DNA of 18,804 nucleotides from positions 1 to 18,804 of the forward strand of contig CAZHXK010000021.1 of the NCBI GenBank assembly GCA_964536565.1, in the 5' to 3' direction. Under the pieces are notes generated by a model. It was not told the DNA's origin, made no database searches, and worked only from the letters and a program-made list of their open reading frames with translations. This document shows, piece after piece, positions 1 to 6,683 of this stretch. The position numbers and the translations under genes are program-made. Within the stretch, counting starts at the first letter, position 1, and every line of letters begins with the position of its first letter. Source of the DNA: GCA-002688135 sp964536565 (GTDB taxonomy: Bacteria > Patescibacteriota > Patescibacteriia > Magasanikbacterales > GCA-002688135).

Positions 1-2
1 TA

Positions 3-578
3 CAAGAAAAAACACAGTCGCGCGATCTCACTATTGTGATCGATCCATACACACCAAAAGGAGCAACTGTTCCTGGAATCGGTGCAGGAAACATCGTCAT
101 GGCGACTCGCGGAGAACAGGACCTTAAAGGAGTCTCAGGTGATCCATTCATCATTACTGGCCCAGGAGAATACGAGATTAAGGGGGTTATGGTTCACGGA
201 ACACCACTTGGTGACCTAACTGTATATCGATTTGATGTGGGAAATGTTCGTTTTGCTCATGTTGGATTACTCACAGGAACTCTTGATAACACATTACTTG
301 AATCTTTTGGTGATGTTGATGTGTTATTTATTCCTGTCGGAGGCGGTGATACACTCAAGCCTCATCAGGCTGTACGTGTCGTTCAGGCTATTCAGCCTCG
401 CGTTGTGATTCCTATGGCATATAAGGTCAAAGGATTAGACGAGAAGCACGATAAGCTCGATGCGTTCCTAAAGGAGATTGGTGCAAAAGACACACAAGAG
501 ACTGATAAGTTTAAAGCAGTCCGAAAGAACTTGCCTGATGATGAAATGGCTGTAGTTGTTTTGCAGCCACCTAAGTAG
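3..578 (+). CDS. Metallo-beta-lactamase-fold protein, 5'-truncated by window, zinc ligands lost
   Basis: The reading frame is open from the first base of the window, so the true start lies upstream. The visible part has the layout of the small MBL-fold hydrolases (UPF0173/UlaG-like): a VIDPYTP strand, then SGDPFIITGPGEYEIKG, then a DVDVLFIPVGG strand, then an IQPRVVIPMAYK segment. In active relatives the first motif is HxHxDH; here that stretch reads ATRGEQD. The later ligands are changed too: the usual HxGD is HVGL, and the usual IPMHYK is IPMAYK. I infer a non-catalytic, perhaps structural or binding, member of the fold. It ends one base before the next start codon and probably shares an operon with the small membrane protein and gyrA. 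The fold call is fairly firm; the role is unknown. Confidence 0.7.
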   Translation, partial: QEKTQSRDLTIVIDPYTPKGATVPGIGAGNIVMATRGEQDLKGVSGDPFIITGPGEYEIKGVMVHGTPLGDLTVYRFDVGNVRFAHVGLLTGTLDNTLLESFGDVDVLFIPVGGGDTLKPHQAVRVVQAIQPRVVIPMAYKVKGLDEKHDKLDAFLKEIGAKDTQETDKFKAVRKNLPDDEMAVVVLQPPK

Positions 579-579
579 T

Positions 580-921
580 ATGGCATCGCGAAGCCGTAGC
601 ACCACAATTCTAGCAGGCTTTATTTTTGTTCTAATCCTTGCCGTCATTATCTACCTTTATGTTCAGACGACGGGAAGACAGTTGATTCGCATGGTAGATG
701 AAGCGCGTGACGATCGAGCAGTCATTGAACAACTTGAGGATGATTTTTCTACCATTGGAGATAACTTTGATGAAGCGAAAGATTCATTCGAGCAACAGAG
801 GACTTACATTTTAAATAAGGCAGCAGACGATAACGCAACATCTACAGATCCGATATCATCTGATATCATTGAACAGCTTAAACTAGAATTAGAGAATTCG
901 TATTCGACATCAACAGAATAA
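580..921 (+). CDS. Small single-pass membrane-anchored protein, unknown function
   Basis: 113 residues. The ATG at 580 is one base after the stop of the preceding gene, so translation is probably coupled; an upstream in-frame start at 556 would overlap that gene and is not preferred. Residues about 8-28 form one hydrophobic helix (ILAGFIFVLILAVIIYLYV) after a basic, Ser/Arg-rich N-terminus, which predicts a cytoplasmic N-terminus and an outside tail. The tail is acidic and probably helical or coiled (EQLEDDFSTIGDNFDEAKDSF), and ends Ser/Thr/Glu-rich. I do not recognise a family. The stop codon is two bases before gyrA. Confidence 0.6.
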   Translation: MASRSRSTTILAGFIFVLILAVIIYLYVQTTGRQLIRMVDEARDDRAVIEQLEDDFSTIGDNFDEAKDSFEQQRTYILNKAADDNATSTDPISSDIIEQLKLELENSYSTSTE

Positions 922-923
922 AT

Positions 924-3410
924 ATGCCAGCAAAGCCAAAAAAGAAATTGACGAAGGAACTGGAGCCCGAGAAGGCTTATATCGGAGAACTCATCGCTCA
1001 GCCACTTGTTGAGGAGATGAAATCATCGTATTTGGAATATGCAATGAGCGTTATTGTTTCCCGTGCTCTTCCAGATGTTCGTGATGGTTTGAAGCCTGTG
1101 CATCGCCGTATTTTATATGCGATGTGGACGATGGGATTGAAGGCCAGTGCAAAATATCGAAAATCTGCGACAGTTGTTGGTGAGGTGCTTGGTAAGTACC
1201 ATCCGCATGGCGATACTGCTGTATATGATTCATTGGTTCGTATGGCGCAGGATTTCAATATGCGCGACATGCTTATCCACGGGCAAGGAAACTTCGGTTC
1301 GATGGATGGAGATCGTGCAGCTGCCATGCGTTACACTGAGGTGAAACTACGTAAGGTCTCAGAAACACTTCTTTTAGATATTGAAAAAGAGACAGTAGAC
1401 TGGGGAGATAACTACGACAACACACACAAAGAGCCAAAAGTGTTGCCCGGCTTGCTTCCTAACTTACTACTTAACGGTACGGTTGGAATCGCGGTTGGTA
1501 TGGCGACAAATATTCCTCCTCATAACTTGCGAGAGTTGTGTAATGGAATTATTGCTTTAATCGAAGACAAGAAAGTCACTGTTGAAGATTTGTTCGAACA
1601 TGTGAAAGGGCCTGACTTCCCTACTGGTGCTGTCATTTATAATAAGAAAGATATCTTGCAAGCGTATGCAACTGGTAAGGGTGGCATCGTTCAGCGCGCC
1701 GTTGCGGAAATTGAGGAATACAAATCTGGATCATTCCGCATTATCGTGAGCGAAATTCCTTATCAGGTAAATAAATCAAATTTGATTTCTAAGATTGCGG
1801 ACTTGGTTAAAGATAAGAAGATAGATGGAATTCGAGATTTGCGCGACGAATCAGACAGAGAAGGAGTTCGTGTTGTAGTTGAGCTGAAAAAAGATTCATA
1901 CCCAAAGAAAGTTTTGAACTTGCTCTACAAGCACACACAACTGCAAACTACATTCCACGTAAACATGCTTGCCCTTATCGATGGTATTCAGCCACGCGTG
2001 TTGAACCTCAAGATGATTTTGAATGAGTATATTAAGCATCGAAAAACAGTCGTTCGTCGTCGTGCAGAATTTGAATTGAAGCGAGCTAAGGAACGTGCGC
2101 ATATTTTGGAAGGTTTGGTGAAGGCACAAGCCAAGATCGGCGAGGTTATCAAACTGATTCGTGCTTCCAGTGATCGTGATGATGCTCGAAGTAAGTTGAT
2201 GAAGCGATTTAAACTTTCTGATTTGCAGGCAAACGCGATTTTGGACATGCGATTGTCTCAACTTGCTGCGTTGGAGAGAAAGAAACTTGAAGATGAATTA
2301 AAAGAAAAGAAGAAGTTAATTGCACAGTTAGAAGGATTGCTTTCATCTGATAAAAAGATTGAGAAGGTTGTAAAAGAAGAAGTTGAAGGATTGCGAGATC
2401 AGTTCGGAACAGATCGTCGCACAAAAATCATGCCAAAAGGAGTTAAAGACTTCTCAATGGAAGATTTGGTTGCCAATGAAGATACACTTGTCGTACTTAC
2501 AAAGGACGGGTATCTCAAGCGATTGCCACCAGATACATTCAAACAGCAGTCTCGTGGAGGTAAGGGTGTGATTGGATTAACAACAAAAGAAGAAGATATA
2601 GTTGATTCATTATTCATGACATCAACTCACTCTGACGTGTTATTCTTTACATCACGAGGTCGCGTATTCCAATTGAAAGCATACGATATTCCGCAGGGAT
2701 CTCGAACTGCTAAGGGGCAAGCAATGGTGAACTTCTTGCAACTTGGCCCTGGAGAGCGCGTTACTACTACCCTACCGATTTCCGACTACAACGATGCGAA
2801 GTTCTTGATCATGGCGACCGTAAAGGGTGTTATTAAGAAAGTTGATCTGAAAGATTTTGCGAATGTTCGTCGTTCCGGTTTGATCGCAATTAAGTTGAAA
2901 CCAGAAGATGTACTTGGATGGGTTGTTCCTTCAACAGGAAAAGATCATGTCATGTTAACAACGAATACCGGACAAGCCATTCGATTTGATGAGAGACATT
3001 TACGAAAGATGGGGCGTGTCGCTTCTGGTGTGCGTGCTCTTAAGTTGAAAGGCGAGGCGTTTGTTGTGGGAATGGATGTATTGGATCCAAAACAATCTGC
3101 AACCCGACAATTATTGATCGTGATGGAAAATGGATACGGAAAACGTACCGCAGTAGATGATTATCGTATTCAGGGTCGCGGTGGTTCTGGAATTTTGACT
3201 GCTAAGATCACCACGAAGACCGGAAAGATTGTAGCTGCGTTCTTGGTGAGTGGAAAGGATGATCGAGACATCATTGCGATGAGTGATAATGGACAGGTTA
3301 TCCGAACACCAATTCAATCAATCTCTAAGATTTCTCGCGCGACTCAAGGTGTGCGCATCATGAAGTTTAAGAAGGAAGGTGACAAGGTTAATACAGTTAC
3401 GATGATCTAA
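924..3410 (+). CDS. gyrA: DNA gyrase subunit A
   Basis: 828 residues, close to the usual GyrA length. It is the breaking-rejoining subunit of the type IIA topoisomerase that introduces negative supercoils with GyrB. The N-terminal breakage domain begins with the classical SSYLEYAMSVIVSRALPDVR segment. The catalytic tyrosine is Y137 in AAMRYTE. The quinolone-pocket helix reads HPHGDTAVYD, with Thr98 and Asp102 at the positions of E. coli Ser83 and Asp87. The C-terminal beta-pinwheel starts at about residue 510 and carries a GyrA box, QSRGGKG (541-547), which separates it from ParC. There is no long acidic tail. The ATG at 924 follows the previous stop by two bases without a clear Shine-Dalgarno site, so coupling is likely. 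A strong terminator follows at 3427-3453. Confidence 0.97.
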   Translation: MPAKPKKKLTKELEPEKAYIGELIAQPLVEEMKSSYLEYAMSVIVSRALPDVRDGLKPVHRRILYAMWTMGLKASAKYRKSATVVGEVLGKYHPHGDTAVYDSLVRMAQDFNMRDMLIHGQGNFGSMDGDRAAAMRYTEVKLRKVSETLLLDIEKETVDWGDNYDNTHKEPKVLPGLLPNLLLNGTVGIAVGMATNIPPHNLRELCNGIIALIEDKKVTVEDLFEHVKGPDFPTGAVIYNKKDILQAYATGKGGIVQRAVAEIEEYKSGSFRIIVSEIPYQVNKSNLISKIADLVKDKKIDGIRDLRDESDREGVRVVVELKKDSYPKKVLNLLYKHTQLQTTFHVNMLALIDGIQPRVLNLKMILNEYIKHRKTVVRRRAEFELKRAKERAHILEGLVKAQAKIGEVIKLIRASSDRDDARSKLMKRFKLSDLQANAILDMRLSQLAALERKKLEDELKEKKKLIAQLEGLLSSDKKIEKVVKEEVEGLRDQFGTDRRTKIMPKGVKDFSMEDLVANEDTLVVLTKDGYLKRLPPDTFKQQSRGGKGVIGLTTKEEDIVDSLFMTSTHSDVLFFTSRGRVFQLKAYDIPQGSRTAKGQAMVNFLQLGPGERVTTTLPISDYNDAKFLIMATVKGVIKKVDLKDFANVRRSGLIAIKLKPEDVLGWVVPSTGKDHVMLTTNTGQAIRFDERHLRKMGRVASGVRALKLKGEAFVVGMDVLDPKQSATRQLLIVMENGYGKRTAVDDYRIQGRGGSGILTAKITTKTGKIVAAFLVSGKDDRDIIAMSDNGQVIRTPIQSISKISRATQGVRIMKFKKEGDKVNTVTMI

Positions 3411-3426
3411 CGATTTTGTAGGAATA

Positions 3427-3453
3427 AAAAACCGCCACATCGGCGGTTTTTTT
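3427..3453 (+). terminator. Intrinsic terminator of the gyrA operon
   Basis: An A-rich CCGCC arm pairs with GGCGG across a five-base loop and runs into seven T residues, 17 bases after the gyrA stop. Confidence 0.88.
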
Positions 3454-3458
3454 GATAT

Positions 3459-3480
3459 AAAAAAACCCGATTTCTCGGGG
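3459..3480 (-). terminator. Intrinsic terminator for the minus-strand gene ending at 3488
   Basis: Read on the minus strand, CCCGA-GAAA-TCGGG is followed by seven T residues. It stands back-to-back with the gyrA terminator. Confidence 0.82.
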
Positions 3481-3487
3481 TCGGCTG

Positions 3488-4477
3488 CTATGCACGCCAG
3501 CCGTAGCCAGACATAACACCGTTTCTGAGGACAACAGGATCATATCCCATACTTTTGAGATGACCGTCTTGCCGGGCTCGCATAGTTGCGAGTTTTTGAA
3601 TGTGGCGATCGAATTCGAGTGGATGCAGTGTTTTATCTGGCGGCAAATAGCCCTGCGATGGATCAGTGAGTCGCAACGGTGCGATGCATCTCTTTGGATA
3701 GTGCTCAGCCATACGTGCGAGCGGGACTACCTCCTCAGACCCAGCTTCGTGATAACAGTAACTTGTTGCGCCGTCATCACTCCATGCACGCTTGTAGCTC
3801 ATCATTCGTTGATCGTGTGGTTTTGCAGCAATCATATCGAACCCGCCGCACGTAATGAGCGACTCATTCTCCCACCCACAAAATGCGTTCGAAAGCCTTC
3901 CGACTTCGACACCATCACTGTCGTACACCTCAAATGCTACGGCTCTAGCGCCACCAGCAAAGGCGTCATACATGCGTGTCAGATTTTCATCTGTGAATGC
4001 ATTGAGTACATACGGAGACGCAATAACAGAGAAGTCTATCTTTCGTCTCGTCTGCCACGCAACGCCGAAATTGAGCGTCTTGCAGTACAGGTCTCCGTTA
4101 GTAATTGTTTTGACGAAGACTTTTCCGCGCAGATTTTGGACGACTGGATGATTATCGAGAGCCTCTTTTGTTTTTCCACAATCACTCCAATCAGATTTCT
4201 CCGGAAGTGTTCGGAACCGAGGGTCTGCCCATACCAGGATATCAATAAGCTTGAACAGCGCTCGACCACGCACACGGATTTCCGCAGCTCGCTCAGCAAG
4301 AAGCGTCGCGCGATATACAATCATATCGACACTTGATTCATCAATTGCATAGCATCGCATGATCAGGCCGAATGTTTTTCTTTCTAAAGGATCTGACACG
4401 ATATCTCCTACGTTCTTCAGAAGATTCAATTCTGAAGGTTGAGGTTTTGCCCGAAGTTGGACCATGCGATCTATCAT
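3488..4477 (-). CDS. Probable GT-A-fold (glycosyltransferase-like) protein
   Basis: About 329 residues from the ATG at 4477. A TTG at 4486 and an ATG at 4465 are alternatives; none has a clear Shine-Dalgarno site. The N-terminal third is helical and Arg/Leu-rich. The middle has the flavour of a family-2-like nucleotide-diphospho-sugar transferase: KTLNFGVAWQ, then IDFSVIASPYVLNAFT, then a GGARAVAFEV strand, a FCGWENESL segment, and the GGFD motif (ITCGGFDMIAAKP) followed by EEVVPLARM, where an acidic residue usually helps catalysis. Similar proteins, as I recall, are common and uncharacterised in Parcubacteria. No membrane helix is visible, so it should be cytoplasmic. Donor and acceptor cannot be deduced, and the canonical DxD is not obvious. 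Confidence 0.5.
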   Translation of the reverse strand: MIDRMVQLRAKPQPSELNLLKNVGDIVSDPLERKTFGLIMRCYAIDESSVDMIVYRATLLAERAAEIRVRGRALFKLIDILVWADPRFRTLPEKSDWSDCGKTKEALDNHPVVQNLRGKVFVKTITNGDLYCKTLNFGVAWQTRRKIDFSVIASPYVLNAFTDENLTRMYDAFAGGARAVAFEVYDSDGVEVGRLSNAFCGWENESLITCGGFDMIAAKPHDQRMMSYKRAWSDDGATSYCYHEAGSEEVVPLARMAEHYPKRCIAPLRLTDPSQGYLPPDKTLHPLEFDRHIQKLATMRARQDGHLKSMGYDPVVLRNGVMSGYGWRA

Positions 4478-4499
4478 AATTTTCAAATCATGTCAATAG

Positions 4500-4523
4500 A
4501 AAAAGCCGCCCCGAAGGATGGCT
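4500..4523 (-). terminator. Intrinsic terminator for the cupin-like gene
   Basis: On the minus strand, AGCCATCC-TTCG-GGGCGGCT (one mismatch, one wobble, TTCG tetraloop) runs into TTTTTC, just downstream of the stop at 4529. Confidence 0.75.
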
Positions 4524-4528
4524 GGAAC

Positions 4529-4936
4529 CTATTCGGCTCGCTTAGATGGCCAGCGGATGGTCATCATGACACTGTCTTCATGATATCTGGTTTGATGCGC
4601 TACTTGTCCTGCACCGTAGAATACATAGTCTCCAGGTTTCTCCAGCATAATAACCTCACCTGTTTCCGGAAACTCTGCGGCGATTTTTCCGAAAATACAC
4701 ACTCCGAGTGTTGGTGTTGTCTGTTTTGCCTTATGACCCGGCTTTAACTCATCTTTCTCACGCGTGACCCATTTCATTTCAAAATCGTCACACTGCCAGC
4801 CAGTTTCTTCCGGCATGAAGTGGCCGATTACCCAACTTCGCGTCTCTGGCTGCTGAACCGTAAAGGATCCTAGATTACCTACTTTTACGTTTTGCACAGT
4901 AAACCTGCTTCTCTGGCGTAAGCCAAAGGATTGCAT
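4529..4936 (-). CDS. Small cupin-like single-domain protein
   Basis: 135 residues from the ATG at 4936. The frame remains open upstream to 5167, but that part overlaps the EamA gene and its terminator, so the internal start is preferred. No good Shine-Dalgarno site is visible. The sequence resembles one beta-barrel domain of the cupin type: HFMPEETGWQ, then FEMKWVTREKDELKPGHKAK, then TLGVCIFGKIAAEF, then GDYVFYGAGQVAHQTRYHEDS and a terminal MMTIRWPS. His residues in GHKAK and VAHQ fall where cupin metal ligands are expected, and GDYVFY is the usual turn before the second motif. A sugar-binding or regulatory role is possible but unproven. It has its own terminator, and a TTGACA-like element lies at 5030-5035. 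Confidence 0.5.
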   Translation of the reverse strand: MQSFGLRQRSRFTVQNVKVGNLGSFTVQQPETRSWVIGHFMPEETGWQCDDFEMKWVTREKDELKPGHKAKQTTPTLGVCIFGKIAAEFPETGEVIMLEKPGDYVFYGAGQVAHQTRYHEDSVMMTIRWPSKRAE

Positions 4937-5039
4937 GTTTATCGTATGCGGTTCGATCGGCACATGGAGGTAAAGTCTATGTGGTTCGACTACTGAGCAT
5001 AGGTCTTGTCCATCAGAAGTACTGATACTTGTCAATACT

Positions 5040-5058
5040 AAAAAACCGCCCTTAGGCG
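5040..5058 (-). terminator. Intrinsic terminator of the EamA-type transporter gene
   Basis: On the minus strand, CGCC-TAAG-GGCG followed by GTTTTTT. The stem is short but the T-run is clear, six bases after the stop codon at 5064. Confidence 0.65.
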
Positions 5059-5063
5059 ACGAA

Positions 5064-5957
5064 TTATGTGAATATAAGGACAATAACGCCCGCCACAGAT
5101 AGGCACACGCCAGAAATACGGTACCAATTATACTCGTGGTCTTTTCGTTTGAAGAATGACCACCCATTCGTAAGGAGGATTGAGGATCTCTTTACAGCAA
5201 TGACCAGAGGTACAGGTGCAAGCGTAAGTGCCCAGAACTGCAGCATGTTGGTATTGCCTTTAATCAGTCCACCAATCATGATGTTCCTAATATTTTTTGC
5301 TTTGATCTCTTCTTTTTCCGCGACTCGAGATCGCTGCACCATAACGATCGCAGCGAGCATAATTGAGACGACGATACTCTCAATGAAGATGTAGAATGCC
5401 GGACTGCTCGCTTTTGTGCAGATGCTGTCGATACTTGAAGTGATTGCGTAGATGAGGGCAGTTCCTAGTTTTGCTCGAATTCCTGGCTGCGTCATCATGA
5501 CTTTCAGCGGTGCGATGAAATTTTGCCAAGCACTTTTGTCTGTATCAATCTTCTTCATCTGCGCACCGTAGATACCAAGCGCAATCATTCCCACACCCAC
5601 CCAGCCGATCCAGCTGACCATCTCTCCTGTAATCCAGGGATTGGTAAACATGATGACAACAGGTGTGATCGCAAGGATTGGCTGCGTTTGAGCAAGAGGC
5701 CCTTGCGACAGTGCGCGCATCAGCAAAATGATTGCGGCGACCATCAAGAAGCAATCCAGAATAAACCATGACCAAAAATGCGGCGCAACCTCTGACACCC
5801 CTGTAACAAGAAGTATACCGAACCCAATCGGAATCGCACCCGTCGTGAGACCCCACGCGCGCAATGGCGCCGACAGATGTTTTACTTTATGAGACGAGAA
5901 CCAAATGTCTCGTCCTGCTGCCGATGTTGCGCAGGCTAAAACTACAAAAATCCACAT
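5064..5957 (-). CDS. EamA/DMT-superfamily membrane transporter
   Basis: 297 residues, the normal size for a ten-helix drug/metabolite transporter. About ten hydrophobic segments are visible in two halves, each resembling an EamA repeat. The first half includes ILDCFLMVAAIILLMRALSQ and the Pro-containing QTQPILAITPVVIMF. The second half repeats the pattern with QFWALTLAPVPLVIAVKRSS, a typical EamA signature around a polar Lys/Arg in the eighth or ninth helix. It should sit in the cytoplasmic membrane and move a small metabolite; the substrate cannot be read from sequence. The ATG at 5957 has a GGAG seven bases upstream. A promoter at 6069-6097 and a terminator at 5040-5058 make it a single-gene unit. 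Confidence 0.75.
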   Translation of the reverse strand: MWIFVVLACATSAAGRDIWFSSHKVKHLSAPLRAWGLTTGAIPIGFGILLVTGVSEVAPHFWSWFILDCFLMVAAIILLMRALSQGPLAQTQPILAITPVVIMFTNPWITGEMVSWIGWVGVGMIALGIYGAQMKKIDTDKSAWQNFIAPLKVMMTQPGIRAKLGTALIYAITSSIDSICTKASSPAFYIFIESIVVSIMLAAIVMVQRSRVAEKEEIKAKNIRNIMIGGLIKGNTNMLQFWALTLAPVPLVIAVKRSSILLTNGWSFFKRKDHEYNWYRISGVCLSVAGVIVLIFT

Positions 5958-6068
5958 TATTTTCTCCGTTTCTCTTCAGTATTTCTGAGAGGATAGAAGG
6001 GCCGTGCTCATGACTTCAATACAGTACGTTAGGAGTTGCCAACATAGGCGATTGAAAGGAGCGGGTAT

Positions 6069-6097
6069 TTTGTAGCACATTACCGCCAGCGTGTCAA
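6069..6097 (-). promoter_or_regulatory. Sigma70-type promoter for the EamA-type gene
   Basis: Minus-strand TTGACA (6097-6092), a 17-bp spacer, then TACAAA (6074-6069). It implies a leader of about 105 bases before the start at 5957. Confidence 0.5.
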
Positions 6098-6107
6098 TGC
6101 ATGTAGT

Positions 6108-6130
6108 AAAAAACACCCCCGTGGAGGTGT
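6108..6130 (-). terminator. Intrinsic terminator of the small membrane-protein pair
   Basis: On the minus strand, ACACCTCC pairs with the complementary arm of ACACCCCC-containing sequence and runs into GGTGTTTTTTAC. One internal mismatch. It lies 24 bases after the stop at 6154. Confidence 0.7.
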
Positions 6131-6153
6131 ATTAAGATGCGTCCTTGTGAGCC

Positions 6154-6357
6154 CTATGGGTGCCTGCTTCGATCTCTCCTGCTGGATCGCAACTCAACCT
6201 TCTGCTTCCGCAGCTCGTCCTTTTTCAGAAGTACTGGAGTCATATAGTACCATCCAATCACCGCAGCAACTGCACCTAGCGGTGGATTCGCAATAAACAT
6301 CACGAGAATTGCCAGCCACATGAATGCAAGCGCAACTTTCTTTTGCTTAACTGTCAT
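6154..6357 (-). CDS. Tiny membrane protein, unknown function
   Basis: 67 residues from the ATG at 6357, which has GGAG seven bases upstream; a second ATG directly before it (6360) is also possible. Two hydrophobic stretches are visible: VALAFMWLAILVMFIANPP and GAVAAVIGWYYMTPVLL. A very basic tail follows (RKQKVELRSSRRDRSRHP), which should stay in the cytoplasm. No family is recognised. Its start overlaps the end of the neighbouring small membrane gene by about 11 bases, so the two are probably translationally coupled and may act together. Confidence 0.6.
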   Translation of the reverse strand: MTVKQKKVALAFMWLAILVMFIANPPLGAVAAVIGWYYMTPVLLKKDELRKQKVELRSSRRDRSRHP

Positions 6358-6544
6358 CATGAATCTCCTTTGCTGTTTTCTTAGGCGTTGCATGTCCGAT
6401 GCTTGGTGATACGCGGAGGTTAAACATCAGTACGAGGTATGCGACTCCAATTACTATCCTAGCCGCCAAAGGTACTGCTGTCATCAGAACAAAAATTGCA
6501 ATCACCCATACGACCGCATTGATCGTACTCTGTTTTGTTGTCAT
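6347..6544 (-). CDS. Tiny membrane protein, unknown function
   Basis: 65 residues from the ATG at 6544, which is preceded by AAAGGTGG at good spacing. Starts further upstream (to 6703) would overlap the promoter and the terminator of the next gene, so they are rejected. Two hydrophobic segments are present (INAVVWVIAIFVLMTAVPL and ARIVIGVAYLVLMFNL), followed by a polar basic tail. It resembles its downstream partner in size and topology, which suggests a duplicated or cooperating pair. No catalytic motif is seen. Confidence 0.6.
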   Translation of the reverse strand: MTTKQSTINAVVWVIAIFVLMTAVPLAARIVIGVAYLVLMFNLRVSPSIGHATPKKTAKEIHDDS

Positions 6545-6584
6545 GCTTGCCACCTTTATGTCGTTCTGAATGATCGTGTAATTC

Positions 6585-6613
6585 AGCATAGCCGATCTAC
6601 GCGATCGTGTCAA
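6585..6613 (-). promoter_or_regulatory. Sigma70-type promoter for the small membrane-protein pair
   Basis: Minus-strand TTGACA (6613-6608), exactly 17 bp, then TATGCT (6590-6585). It is placed about 40 bases before the start at 6544 and directly after the terminator of the upstream gene. Confidence 0.65.
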
Positions 6614-6638
6614 TGAACACGAGAAAATTATCCAAACT

Positions 6639-6661
6639 AAAAGAGCGACAATATGCCGCCC
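6639..6661 (-). terminator. Intrinsic terminator of the DUF5667 gene
   Basis: On the minus strand GGGCGGC-ATATT-GTCGCTC, a 7-bp stem with two G-U pairs, followed by TTTT. Confidence 0.7.
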
Positions 6662-6683
6662 TTGTCTTTGTGCTTTTGTAAGA

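Noticed and set aside
3560..4336. 258-codon plus-strand frame opposite the GT-A-like gene.
   Set aside because: No recognisable protein features; the minus-strand frame has a family-like pattern, a terminator and conserved-looking motifs.
4491..4496. TTGACA (minus strand) as the promoter of the GT-A-like gene.
   Set aside because: No acceptable -10 lies 16-18 bp downstream; TATGAT is only 12 bp away. The same weakness applies to TTGACA at 5030-5035.
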